Shown: positions 1 through 5,336 of the stretch, in pieces
Layout of the letters: the number at the start of each line of letters is the position of its first letter
Numbering within the stretch: position 1 is the first letter of the stretch
Assembly (NCBI GenBank): GCA_026991005.1
Contig: JALXCH010000363.1
Coordinates: forward strand, 1-5,336
Length of the DNA stretch: 5,336 nucleotides
From: Calditrichia bacterium
GTDB taxonomy: Bacteria; Calditrichota; Calditrichia; RBG-13-44-9
Direction of reading: 5' to 3'
Made by a program: the position numbers and the translations under genes
The notes under the pieces: generated by a model
Told to the model about the DNA's origin: nothing
The model's input: only the letters and a program-made list of their open reading frames with translations
Database searches by the model: none

Positions 1-1
1 G

Positions 2-271
2 AATGAAGAATACCTCTGTGGCGATCGGTTCCGCTTTCCGCTTCTGGTGAGACCCTGGAAAACCGGTGAGCGCTTCATTCCCCTGGGCGCCACCTATTCT
101 GTGTTGATTAGTGATTACTTAAACGATTCCGGGATTCGACAGCCGGTTAAAAAAAATTATCCTGTTCTTTTGAATGGAACCGAGATCGTCGCAATTCCGG
201 GGGTTCAGATTGACGATCGTTATAAAATAACCGATAATTGTCGTATTATTTATCGATTAACCATAAGTTAA
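2..271 (+). CDS. tilS: tRNA(Ile)-lysidine synthetase, C-terminal part (5' end outside window)
   Basis: TilS uses ATP and lysine to convert C34 of the CAU-anticodon tRNA(Ile) to lysidine, so that the tRNA reads AUA and is charged with isoleucine. Only the last 89 codons are here; the frame is open to the left edge, so the GTG at 47 is internal and not a start. The visible part matches the small C-terminal TilS domain: an R-P-W-K-x-G-E-R-F-I-P-L-G stretch (the family usually has G-D-R and P-L-G-M), then an S-D-Y-L segment, a Y-P-V-L strand, and the closing I-V-x-x-P-G-x-x-I-x-D-R-Y pattern. The catalytic PP-loop domain lies outside the window, so activity cannot be judged. The stop is 9 bases before hpt, the expected tilS-hpt order, which supports the call and suggests cotranscription. 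Confidence 0.9.
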   Translation, partial: NEEYLCGDRFRFPLLVRPWKTGERFIPLGATYSVLISDYLNDSGIRQPVKKNYPVLLNGTEIVAIPGVQIDDRYKITDNCRIIYRLTIS

Positions 272-280
272 GGTAGGAGC

Positions 281-829
281 ATGAAGGAAGAACAAACCCT
301 TAAAGTGGATGATCTGGAATTTGAAATTTTAATTGATAGTACCACGCTTCAAAATCGGATTCGGGAGCTGGCGGAAGAAATATCCCGGGATTACGCCGGT
401 AAAGTGCCCATTTTTGTGGGAGTGCTCAATGGGGCGTTTCTGTTTATGGCCGATTTAATTCGCTATCTTACCATCGATTGCGAAGTGGATTTCATTAAAA
501 TTTCCAGTTACGGAAACGAGCGGGTCTCTTCCGGACAAATTACCATGATTAAAGATTTCAGTGCCGACTTACACAATCGGGATATTGTGGTCGTAGAGGA
601 TATCGTTGATTCTGGCCTTTCGGTGAGCTACCTGAAACGGCGTATCGAAAATATGAAACCCGCCAGCATTAAGTTTGTATCATTACTGGTAAAGAAGGGA
701 CAGGCAAAAGTGCCTTTAACCATCGATTATGTGGGATTTGAAATTGAGAACAAGTTTGTGATTGGGTACGGGCTGGATCTGGCTCAGAAAAAACGAAATT
801 TGAATGCTATTTATCAAATTCGAGAATGA
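281..829 (+). CDS. hpt: Hypoxanthine phosphoribosyltransferase
   Basis: Cytosolic purine-salvage enzyme joining hypoxanthine (often also guanine) to PRPP to give IMP or GMP plus pyrophosphate. The 182-residue length is normal for the bacterial family. Visible motifs are the N-terminal V-G-V-L-N-G-A-F loop (46-53), the flexible-loop S-S-Y-G (75-78), the PRPP-binding V-V-V-E-D-I-V-D-S-G (103-112) with both acidic residues E106 and D107 and the presumed catalytic D110, a Lys after the L-L strand (K138) in the position that contacts the purine ring, and the C-terminal F-V-I-G-Y-G-L-D (159-166). The usual I-P-D before this last motif is I-E-N here, a mild change. The ATG is preceded by a purine-rich AGGTAGGAG lying very close to it. 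The gene follows tilS by 9 bases. No key residue is missing. Confidence 0.95.
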   Translation: MKEEQTLKVDDLEFEILIDSTTLQNRIRELAEEISRDYAGKVPIFVGVLNGAFLFMADLIRYLTIDCEVDFIKISSYGNERVSSGQITMIKDFSADLHNRDIVVVEDIVDSGLSVSYLKRRIENMKPASIKFVSLLVKKGQAKVPLTIDYVGFEIENKFVIGYGLDLAQKKRNLNAIYQIRE

Positions 830-855
830 TTGGATTTTTAAGGTAAATTTGAAGG

Positions 856-1023
856 ATGACTCTAACGGTATTTTATGAGAAAGGTTATCGGTTCTTTTTC
901 TTTTTCCGAGAGGAACAGAGAATGCATGTTCATGTATATTGTGCTGAAGGAGAAGCAAAATTCTGGTTGGAACCGAAAATAGAACTTGTGAAAAATTTTA
1001 TTTTAGAGAAAACGACTGAGTGA
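856..1023 (+). CDS. DUF4160 family protein, C-terminally truncated (probable frameshift)
   Basis: The 55-residue product matches the N-terminal two thirds of DUF4160: G-Y-R-F-F-F-F near residues 10-16, the H-V-H-V core (H25, H27), then G-E-A-K-F-W-L-E-P (32-40) and an L-V-K-N helix start. Family members, from memory, are about 75-90 residues and continue with a helix containing E-L-x-x-I-E and a final W-x-x-x-F; both are missing from this frame. Shifting by one base at the A-run 1009-1012 opens a second frame reading R-L-S-E-L-E-N, which fits the expected helix, but it stops at 1049-1051 before the terminal motif. The gene therefore looks frameshifted and eroded, or deliberately shortened. 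A stop lies just upstream of the ATG (850-852), which fixes the start region. DUF4160 genes are commonly found beside DUF2442 genes, as here; a toxin-antitoxin-like role is inference and no activity is proven. Confidence 0.7.
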   Translation: MTLTVFYEKGYRFFFFFREEQRMHVHVYCAEGEAKFWLEPKIELVKNFILEKTTE

Positions 1024-1044
1024 GCTTGAGAATAAAGGAATGTT

Positions 1045-1314
1045 ATGGTAGAATTCCAACCACCTGGGCAAATTGATTTCGGTGTTGAAATAACTAATAT
1101 AACCAGCCGAGGTTTATGTTTGTTAATAAAAAAGAAGGAATTATTTTTATCTTATGAAAACTTTCCCTGGTTTAAGGATGTACCGATAAAGAAGATACTA
1201 AATATCACCGAACCAACGAAAGGTCACTTTTATTGGCCTGATCTTGATATGGATTTGAGCATAGAAATTATCGAACATCCTGAACGATTCCCTTTGGTGG
1301 CGAAAGTAAAATGA
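1045..1314 (+). CDS. DUF2442 family protein (WPDLD-type)
   Basis: The 89-residue protein is recognised as DUF2442 from its full run of motifs: an I-T-x-I-T-x-x-G-L opening strand (16-24), K-E-L-F-L-S-Y-E-N-F-P-W-F-K (31-44), I-L-N-I central strand (51-54), Y-W-P-D-L-D-M-D-L (63-71), and E-H-P-E-R-F-P-L near the end (77-84). Such proteins are small, soluble and probably cytosolic; their biochemical function is not established. They often sit next to DUF4160 or similar short genes, which suggests, without proof, an antitoxin-like or accessory partner role. The start is supported by AAGGA at 1035-1039, five bases before the ATG. The gene begins inside the shifted tail frame of the preceding DUF4160 gene, so the two were probably translationally coupled before that gene was damaged. 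The body is very AT-rich (about 30% GC in 1081-1200). Confidence 0.85.
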   Translation: MVEFQPPGQIDFGVEITNITSRGLCLLIKKKELFLSYENFPWFKDVPIKKILNITEPTKGHFYWPDLDMDLSIEIIEHPERFPLVAKVK

Positions 1315-1330
1315 TTATGACTGTAAATAA

Positions 1331-1334
1331 GGAG
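1331..1334 (+). promoter_or_regulatory. Ribosome binding site GGAG that decides the start of the second DUF2442 gene
   Basis: GGAG lies six bases before the ATG at 1341, which is ideal spacing. The earlier in-frame ATGs at 1311 and 1317 have no comparable site; the one at 1311 overlaps the previous stop as ATGA and would need translational coupling. Confidence 0.6.
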
Positions 1335-1340
1335 AAAACT

Positions 1341-1619
1341 ATGATGCCACGATTGTTGGCTGTGAAGCCTTTGGAGGGTTACCGATTGTGGCTGATATAT
1401 GAAAATGGTATTGAAGGAACGATAAATCTTTCCGAGTTAGTAGGGAAGGGCGTGTTTGCTTTGTGGAAGGATGAGGAGAATTTTAAAAAAGTAAGGATAG
1501 GAGATGGAGGAGAATTAGGATGGAACAATGATGTGGACATATGTGCCGATGCGCTTTATCTTCAGATAACCGAGAAACACCCGGAAGAGGTTTTTGTTAG
1601 ATTACGGATGTTAAGTTAA
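1341..1619 (+). CDS. DUF2442 family protein (LYLQ/PEEVF-type)
   Basis: A 92-residue member of DUF2442, of a different subtype from the gene before it. Motifs in order: V-K-P-L-E-G-Y-R-L-W-L near the start, then the N-G-I-E-G-x-I-N-L-S-E-L strand-turn, V-G-K-G-V-F-A-L-W-K, a V-R-I-G-D-G-G-E-L-G-W hairpin, the D-V-D-I-C-A-D-A-L-Y-L-Q signature, and P-E-E-V-F towards the C-terminus. Function is unknown for the family; an antitoxin or partner-protein role is suggested only by company with DUF4160 genes. I chose ATG 1341 because of its GGAG site and because family alignments begin there; starting at 1311 would add ten residues and create an ATGA overlap with the preceding stop. The gene looks intact, unlike the DUF4160 gene, so it may have an independent role or have survived its partner. 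Confidence 0.83.
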   Translation: MMPRLLAVKPLEGYRLWLIYENGIEGTINLSELVGKGVFALWKDEENFKKVRIGDGGELGWNNDVDICADALYLQITEKHPEEVFVRLRMLS

Positions 1620-1632
1620 AACTATGTATAAG

Positions 1633-1656
1633 ATTTGTTCTTTTTTAGGAACAAAT
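1633..1656 (+). other. Hairpin after the DUF2442 genes
   Basis: ATTTGTTC (1633-1640) pairs perfectly with GAACAAAT (1649-1656) around an eight-base loop that contains six T. AG 1631-1632 can add two pairs with CT 1659-1660 across a two-base bulge. It lies 13 bases after the last stop, where a terminator would be expected, but the T-run is in the loop and no T tract follows the stem, so it is not a standard intrinsic terminator. It may be a 3' mRNA-stabilising hairpin. Confidence 0.45.
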
Positions 1657-1672
1657 ATCTGGATGTACTGAA

Positions 1673-1692
1673 ACAATGGTGTTACAATGGTG
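1673..1692 (+). repeat. Direct repeat ACAATGGTG x2, 11-base period, ftsH leader
   Basis: ACAATGGTG occurs at 1673-1681 and again at 1684-1692, separated by TT. The period is about one helical turn, so two protein copies could bind the same face, but slippage duplication explains it equally well. It is immediately followed by the GC-rich palindrome at 1700-1711. Confidence 0.5.
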
Positions 1693-1699
1693 ATGGCAG

Positions 1700-1711
1700 G
1701 GTGGCACCACC
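1700..1711 (+). other. GC-rich palindrome in the ftsH leader
   Basis: GGTG (1700-1703) pairs with CACC (1708-1711) around a four-base GCAC loop. A competing, larger fold pairs GGC plus GGTG upstream with CACC plus GCC near 1713-1719. The surrounding AGGGTGGCACC resembles the start of the T-box element core (AGGGTGGNACCGCG), with three extra bases before ACCGC. The rest of the 1620-1770 gap is AT-rich and holds no gene. I see no convincing -35/-10 pair, although TAAAAT at 1738-1743 is a fair -10-like hexamer. Confidence 0.35.
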
Positions 1712-1770
1712 GCACCGCCGCAATCGATATATTGAGTTAAAATCTTAGATTTAAAGAAAAGGTTGTTTGT

Positions 1771-3840
1771 ATGAATCAAAATAAAAAGCCTGAAATGCCT
1801 CCGCGCGATCCGCAAAGATCGAACCGCGATAACAACGAATTTCAGTGGAAAAAGGGCTCTAAGACCATCATCATCTGGGTGATTATTATTCTGGGAGTTA
1901 TTTTACTGACCTCCATTTTCCCCATGGGGCGAGCTCAGGAACGGAGCGTTCCTTACTCCAAATATCTGTATTTTCTGGAAAACAATATGATTGTTAGTGG
2001 AGAGGTGGTCATCCACGAAAACGAATTTCATGGGGTGTTGAAGGAAAAGTTCCGGGATGTATTGCCCAACGGAAAAACCATTGAATACTCCCATTTCAAG
2101 ACCATTCTTCCCTTTGTGGACGAAAACACAGTAAACACCTGGCGGGAGAAAAAAATTAATATTGAATTTCGCCAGCCCTCCAGTGAGTGGCTGGTATTTT
2201 TAGGTAACTTCCTACCCTGGATTTTACTGATTGCCTTCTGGGTATTTCTGGCGCGCCGCATGCAGGGTGGCGGCGGTCCGAAAAATATTTTCTCTTTTGG
2301 GAAGAGCCGCGCCAAGATGATGATGGAGAGCGAAACCAAAGTGACTTTTGATGATGTGGCCGGGTGCGATGAGGCCAAGGAAGAATTGCGCGAAATTATC
2401 GAGTTTTTGAAAAATCCCGCCAAATTTACCCGACTGGGTGGTAAGATTCCCAAAGGAGCGTTGTTGTTAGGACCTCCGGGAACAGGTAAAACCCTGTTAG
2501 CCAGAGCCGTTGCGGGCGAAGCGGGAGTACCGTTTTTTAGCATGAGCGGTGCCGATTTCGTGGAAATGTTTGTGGGTGTGGGTGCCAGCCGGGTACGAGA
2601 TCTCTTCGAAACCGGTCGCAAACATGCACCCTGCATTATTTTTATCGACGAAATTGATGCCGTGGGGCGTCAGCGTGGTGCGGGATTAGGTGGCGGCCAC
2701 GACGAGCGAGAACAAACCCTGAACGCTTTGCTGGTGGAAATGGACGGCTTCGACACCAAGGAAGGGGTCATCATCATTGCCGCAACCAACCGCCCCGATG
2801 TGCTGGATCCCGCTCTGTTACGTCCGGGACGTTTCGACCGCCAGATTGTGGTGGATCGGCCGGATGTCCGCGGAAGGGAAGGCATTTTACGCGTGCACAC
2901 AAAAAACATCCCCCTGGCCGATGACGTGGATCTTTCGGTGATTGCCAAAGGAACACCCGGAATGGCCGGTGCCGAGCTGGCAAATCTGGTGAACGAAGCA
3001 GCACTGTATGCCGCGCGCCACAACCGGGATAAAGTGACCATGGAAGACTTTGAGGCGGCAAAAGATAAAATTTTGATGGGAATGGAACGCCGCAGTATGA
3101 TCATTAGCGAGGAAGAGAAACGCATTACCGCCTACCACGAAAGCGGGCACGTGCTGGTCTCCAAGCTGATTCCCGGTTCCGACCCCGTGCATAAGGTAAC
3201 CATCATTCCCCGGGGACGGGCGCTTGGGGTTACTTCTTACCTGCCCATCGACGAGCGGCATAATTATTCCAAAGAATATCTGGAAAATATGTTGTGCCAT
3301 CTGTTAGGGGGTCGGGGAGCGGAGAAACTGGTAATGAAGCAGTTAACTACCGGTGCCGGGAATGATATTGAACGTGCCACCCAGATTGCCCGCAAAATGG
3401 TGTGCGAGTGGGGCATGAGCGATAAACTGGGACCGGTTACTTTTGGTAAGAAAGAAGAAGAAATCTTCCTGGGACGGGAAATTGCCACCCACCGCGACTT
3501 TAGCGAGAAAACAGCCCAGGAGATTGATGCCGAAGTTCGCCGCATTATCGAAAAAGCGGAAAAGCGGGTTGAGAAACTTCTTTCGGAGAATATCGATAAG
3601 TTACACCGGTTGGCAAACGCTTTACTGGAATACGAAATTCTGGATGGGGAAGAAATCGATCTGGTACTGGCGGGGAAGGAACTTCCTGATAAAAAGAAAA
3701 ACGGGGGCAAAGAGAAGGAGGAAAAAGCCGAATCGGGAGAAGAAGTTCACGTGGCTGAGGATGAAATGGAAACGGAAAAACAGGGGCATTCTCCCCTTTC
3801 GGGAACAGATACCAACGTTTCCAATCCAGAATCAAATTAA
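1771..3840 (+). CDS. ftsH: ATP-dependent zinc metalloprotease FtsH
   Basis: Hexameric inner-membrane AAA+ protease that unfolds and degrades membrane proteins and selected cytosolic regulators. The 689 residues run in canonical order: a basic N-tail, TM1 (about 32-50), an extracytoplasmic domain (about 55-138), TM2 (about 140-161), the AAA+ module with Walker A G-P-P-G-T-G-K-T (234-241), pore loop F267-V-G, Walker B I-I-F-I-D-E (289-294) and second region of homology A-T-N-R-P-D with arginine fingers R351 and R354, then the M41 peptidase. Zinc ligands are H456 and H460 in H-E-S-G-H (E457 catalytic; the family usually has H-E-A-G-H) and D532 in G-A-G-N-D-I. Residues after about 639 form a Lys/Glu-rich, probably disordered tail. 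AAAAGG at 1757-1762 sits eight bases before the ATG. It follows tilS and hpt, the standard order, but with small genes inserted, and ends at a strong terminator. Confidence 0.98.
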   Translation: MNQNKKPEMPPRDPQRSNRDNNEFQWKKGSKTIIIWVIIILGVILLTSIFPMGRAQERSVPYSKYLYFLENNMIVSGEVVIHENEFHGVLKEKFRDVLPNGKTIEYSHFKTILPFVDENTVNTWREKKINIEFRQPSSEWLVFLGNFLPWILLIAFWVFLARRMQGGGGPKNIFSFGKSRAKMMMESETKVTFDDVAGCDEAKEELREIIEFLKNPAKFTRLGGKIPKGALLLGPPGTGKTLLARAVAGEAGVPFFSMSGADFVEMFVGVGASRVRDLFETGRKHAPCIIFIDEIDAVGRQRGAGLGGGHDEREQTLNALLVEMDGFDTKEGVIIIAATNRPDVLDPALLRPGRFDRQIVVDRPDVRGREGILRVHTKNIPLADDVDLSVIAKGTPGMAGAELANLVNEAALYAARHNRDKVTMEDFEAAKDKILMGMERRSMIISEEEKRITAYHESGHVLVSKLIPGSDPVHKVTIIPRGRALGVTSYLPIDERHNYSKEYLENMLCHLLGGRGAEKLVMKQLTTGAGNDIERATQIARKMVCEWGMSDKLGPVTFGKKEEEIFLGREIATHRDFSEKTAQEIDAEVRRIIEKAEKRVEKLLSENIDKLHRLANALLEYEILDGEEIDLVLAGKELPDKKKNGGKEKEEKAESGEEVHVAEDEMETEKQGHSPLSGTDTNVSNPESN

Positions 3841-3854
3841 TAGATGTTTCTCTT

Positions 3855-3883
3855 AAAAGCCGGGACGTTGTGCCCGGCTTTTT
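3855..3883 (+). terminator. Intrinsic terminator of ftsH
   Basis: AAAAGCCGGG (3855-3864) pairs perfectly over ten bases with CCCGGCTTTT (3873-3882) around an eight-base loop, and the stem runs into five T (3879-3883). It starts 14 bases after the ftsH stop and separates ftsH transcription from folE, so folE should have its own promoter in the roughly 55 bases that follow. I could not identify that promoter with confidence. Confidence 0.92.
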
Positions 3884-3938
3884 GTTCGTAAAGTGGGCAG
3901 TGAGGGGGAAAACAAGCGAAATATTTCGGTAAAGGATA

Positions 3939-4460
3939 ATGGATCGCGAGAAAATCATTCAGGGTGTTCGGTTGGTTCTGGAGGGAATCGGGGAAGATGT
4001 GAAGCGTACGGGCCTGCAAAAAACTCCCGAACGGGTAGCTACCATGCTGGAAGAGATTCTGGCGGGCTATTCCCGGAAGCCACAAATTGAAGCCGATATT
4101 TCCGAAGCTGTTGCCCACAATACCATTATTATACGCGGAATTTCCTTCTATTCCATGTGCGAGCACCATTTGTTACCTTTCTTTGGGGAAGTGCACATTG
4201 CGTATCGACCGGCACAAAATCGGATCGCGGGATTTTCGGCATTTGCCCACCTGGTAGAAACCTACGCCCGTCGGTTACAAATCCAGGAACGCATGACCAA
4301 CCAGATTGCCGATGCCATTATGGAACAGTTACAACCCGAAGGCGTTCTGGTAGTAGTGGAAGCCCGGCAACTTTGCGTGAGTATGCGGGGCAGTCGCAAA
4401 GATGGTGTGCGCACCGAGACCCGGGCGATGCGCGGGAACATCTCCGCCGATGTATTGTAA
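3939..4460 (+). CDS. folE: GTP cyclohydrolase I family protein with altered active site
   Basis: GTP cyclohydrolase I converts GTP to 7,8-dihydroneopterin triphosphate, the entry to folate and other pterins; it forms a cytosolic decamer. Family features are clear: T-P-E-R-V-A (29-34), S-M-C-E-H-H-L-L-P-F (72-81), the I-Q-E-R-M-T helix (115-120) and L-C-V-S-M-R-G (145-151). Zinc ligands are kept (C74, H77, C146), as are H76, Q116, E117 and R150. Ungapped local comparison with the E. coli enzyme from memory shows three changes: catalytic His179 is Gln144, and phosphate-contacting Lys136 and Arg139 are Ala101 and His104. The protein ends eight residues after the R-G motif, lacking the usual final F-x-x-x-x-x-R-x-E-F helix; 173 residues is short. 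AAAGGA (3931-3936) is only two bases from the ATG, an unusually tight spacing. It is certainly in the family; whether it has standard activity is uncertain. Confidence 0.9.
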   Translation: MDREKIIQGVRLVLEGIGEDVKRTGLQKTPERVATMLEEILAGYSRKPQIEADISEAVAHNTIIIRGISFYSMCEHHLLPFFGEVHIAYRPAQNRIAGFSAFAHLVETYARRLQIQERMTNQIADAIMEQLQPEGVLVVVEARQLCVSMRGSRKDGVRTETRAMRGNISADVL

Positions 4461-4522
4461 CACCCATTGCTATTCTACGATTTCAATTTTAATTTTTTCT
4501 GAAGCACAGGTTTCAGGCGTTA

Positions 4523-4584
4523 TCCGGAAAAACAACCTAATTTTTTAGGTGGCACTCCCGATAATTGGGGAGTTGGTTTCCGGA
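4523..4584. other. Three-armed inverted-repeat structure (possible structured RNA or repeat element)
   Basis: The outer stem TCCGGAAA (4523-4530) pairs perfectly with TTTCCGGA (4577-4584). Inside it are two perfect hairpins: ACCTAA (4535-4540) with TTAGGT (4545-4550) around a TTTT loop, and ACTCCC (4554-4559) with GGGAGT (4568-4573) around eight bases. Together they form a compact three-way junction of 62 bases. It matches no riboswitch or ribozyme consensus I know, and has no terminator T tract after it. DNA-level symmetry means either strand could be the functional one. Confidence 0.5.
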
Positions 4585-4651
4585 ATCATAAAATTTCACC
4601 GGGTATTATTGGCGATTTCGAGTATTATTTTTTCTATCATAGAATGTTTCA

Positions 4652-4666
4652 CTTGCCTCGGGCAAG
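4652..4666. other. Small perfect hairpin CTTGCC-TCG-GGCAAG
   Basis: A six-base stem with a three-base loop lies 88 bases upstream of the next gene. No T tract follows on either strand, so it is not an intrinsic terminator. It could belong to the 5' leader of the next gene or to the same element as the structure at 4523-4584. Confidence 0.4.
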
Positions 4667-4754
4667 AAGGGTCAAGGATGATATAACAGGCCGCAGGGTA
4701 GCGAAAACAGTTGACGGGAAGTTTAAAGTATCGAACAAAAGATAGAGACTGGGC

Positions 4755-5336
4755 ATGATGGGTAATGTCATTGAATATCTTTCCGGGAATGTACCTGGTG
4801 GCCTACCACTCTATTTTCTCCTCCTCATCGTTACGTTCCTGATTATTTTTTTCATGTATCGAGTTAATGAACTTTTTACCAGAAAGCACCTGATTCGCTG
4901 GAGCATTATTGCCTTTCTGGTGTACACGGTACTGTACATTATCCTCTGGTTCCACAATCCTCCCCATCAATATTACAAGCGCTACCATGTGGCAATTCTC
5001 CAATCCGATACCCGGGGAAATTGGCTGGGAGAATATTTAACGGATTTAATAACCGACAATGTGAAATTTTTTCGAAGCGGGAATGAGTACCTTTTCCCTT
5101 ATTATTGGTTGTATCGCATCAACCCCGCAGATTCCGTTCTGCATCCTGCCTTTTGCGACCGAATTTATCGCTATTTACCCATGCACACGGTTCTGGATGG
5201 ATCGGCTCAGTGGAAGGAGAACGCATTTCACGTGAAGCTGCAATTAATTCAATATCCGGGAAAACATGTGGTTCAACAGGCAGAAGGCGATTTTTCACTG
5301 GATCGTCCCGACAAATTCCTGAAATGGATTAAAGAA
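4755..5336 (+). CDS. Two-helix membrane protein with FlgO/TolB-N-like domain (3' end outside window)
   Basis: The frame is open from a stop at 4743-4745 to the right edge, giving 194 codons of an unfinished protein. Two hydrophobic helices (about 17-35 and 47-66) are joined by a short basic loop (R36, R43, K44, R48), suggesting a cytoplasmic loop with both ends outside. The soluble part begins with a strand V-A-I-L-Q-S-D (79-85), followed by W-L-G-E-Y-L-T-D-L-I, and later has V-L-D-G-S-A-Q-W and a V-K-L-Q-L-I strand. This spacing resembles the N-terminal domain of TolB/FlgO-like proteins (A-V-L-P-F ... L-G ... L-E-G-S ... L-I-D), though V-A-I-L-Q-S replaces A-V-L-P-F. Many such proteins continue into TPR repeats, which cannot be checked here. 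The start is uncertain: ATG 4755 and 4758 both lack a good ribosome binding site. Function is unknown. Confidence 0.7.
   Translation, partial: MMGNVIEYLSGNVPGGLPLYFLLLIVTFLIIFFMYRVNELFTRKHLIRWSIIAFLVYTVLYIILWFHNPPHQYYKRYHVAILQSDTRGNWLGEYLTDLITDNVKFFRSGNEYLFPYYWLYRINPADSVLHPAFCDRIYRYLPMHTVLDGSAQWKENAFHVKLQLIQYPGKHVVQQAEGDFSLDRPDKFLKWIKE

Larger units (their letters stand above)
4461..4754 (+). other. Gene-free region between folE and the membrane-protein gene
   Basis: No recognised gene. It starts with a T-rich stretch (4480-4499) without a proper terminator stem, then a weak CTGAA/TTCAG hairpin (4499-4516), the three-armed structure at 4523-4584, the 13-base odd palindrome TTCTATCATAGAA (4632-4644), and the hairpin at 4652-4666. 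The + frame 4503-4745 is open for 80 codons but has only a late ATG (4644). The opposite strand, in the same codon register, is open from about 4800 down to a stop at 4596-4598. Neither product is recognised. A repeat or structured RNA is at least as likely as a decayed gene. Confidence 0.5.

Noticed and set aside
716..958. Reverse-strand open frame over the end of hpt
   Set aside because: It is the complement of well-supported hpt and DUF4160 coding sequence and shows no family pattern.
1732..1750. TTGAGT plus TAAAAT or TTAGAT as an ftsH promoter
   Set aside because: The hexamers are only 0-7 bases apart, and correct spacing from either -10-like hexamer leads to GC-rich or unrelated -35 sequence.
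3121..3165. FtsH zinc motif H-E-S-G-H instead of H-E-A-G-H as evidence of inactivity
   Set aside because: Both His ligands, the catalytic Glu and the distant Asp ligand are present; Ala to Ser at a non-ligand position fits H-E-x-x-H.
2028..3710. Several long reverse-strand frames inside ftsH
   Set aside because: They are shadows of the highly conserved ftsH frame, with Ser/Arg-rich low-complexity products.
3443..3856. Second + strand frame within the end of ftsH (Lys/Arg-rich)
   Set aside because: It overlaps the ftsH peptidase C-terminus out of frame and has no recognisable motifs.
4711..4743. TTGACG (4711-4716) as the -35 of a promoter for the gene at 4755
   Set aside because: No acceptable -10 hexamer lies 16-18 bases downstream (4734-4739 reads AACAAA), so a standard promoter is not supported.
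4803..5003. Reverse-strand frame opposite the membrane helices of the last gene
   Set aside because: The + strand frame has coherent transmembrane segments and domain pattern; the reverse product has none.
5105..5332. Alternative + frame inside the last gene
   Set aside because: The overlapping frame starting at 4755 is open over the whole stretch and gives a coherent protein.

Overview
The window is bacterial chromosome built around the conserved housekeeping cluster tilS-hpt-ftsH, followed by folE. All genes called are on the + strand. GC content by hand count is about 43% in hpt, roughly 50-55% in the ftsH rows sampled, and about 37% in the small-gene block between them. The species cannot be fixed from sequence alone. 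The tilS-hpt-ftsH order occurs in many phyla, and the moderate GC and AAGG/GGAG-type ribosome binding sites would fit a Gram-negative bacterium, possibly of the FCB/Calditrichota kind. That placement is a guess.

Layout from left to right: (1) the C-terminal end of tRNA(Ile)-lysidine synthetase (tilS), cut by the left edge; (2) hypoxanthine phosphoribosyltransferase (hpt), 9 bases after tilS; (3) a three-gene, AT-richer block inserted between hpt and ftsH, made of a shortened DUF4160 protein and two different DUF2442 proteins, an arrangement resembling a small toxin-antitoxin-type accessory module; (4) a 151-base leader with a hairpin, an 11-base-period direct repeat and a GC-rich palindrome resembling part of a T-box; (5) full-length ftsH, the membrane AAA+ zinc protease, ending in a strong intrinsic terminator; (6) folE, GTP cyclohydrolase I, with intact zinc ligands but substitutions at three positions that are normally catalytic or phosphate-binding, and a short C-terminus; (7) about 290 bases without a convincing gene, containing a three-armed inverted-repeat structure, further hairpins and long open frames on both strands; (8) the first 194 codons of a two-helix membrane protein with a soluble domain resembling the FlgO/TolB N-terminal type, running off the right edge.

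The core genes are not one pathway. TilS makes lysidine in the AUA-decoding tRNA, Hpt salvages purines, FtsH degrades membrane and soluble proteins, and FolE opens pterin/folate synthesis from GTP. Their clustering reflects conserved gene order. The points most worth following up are the FolE active site, the eroded DUF4160/DUF2442 module, and the structured region downstream of folE.
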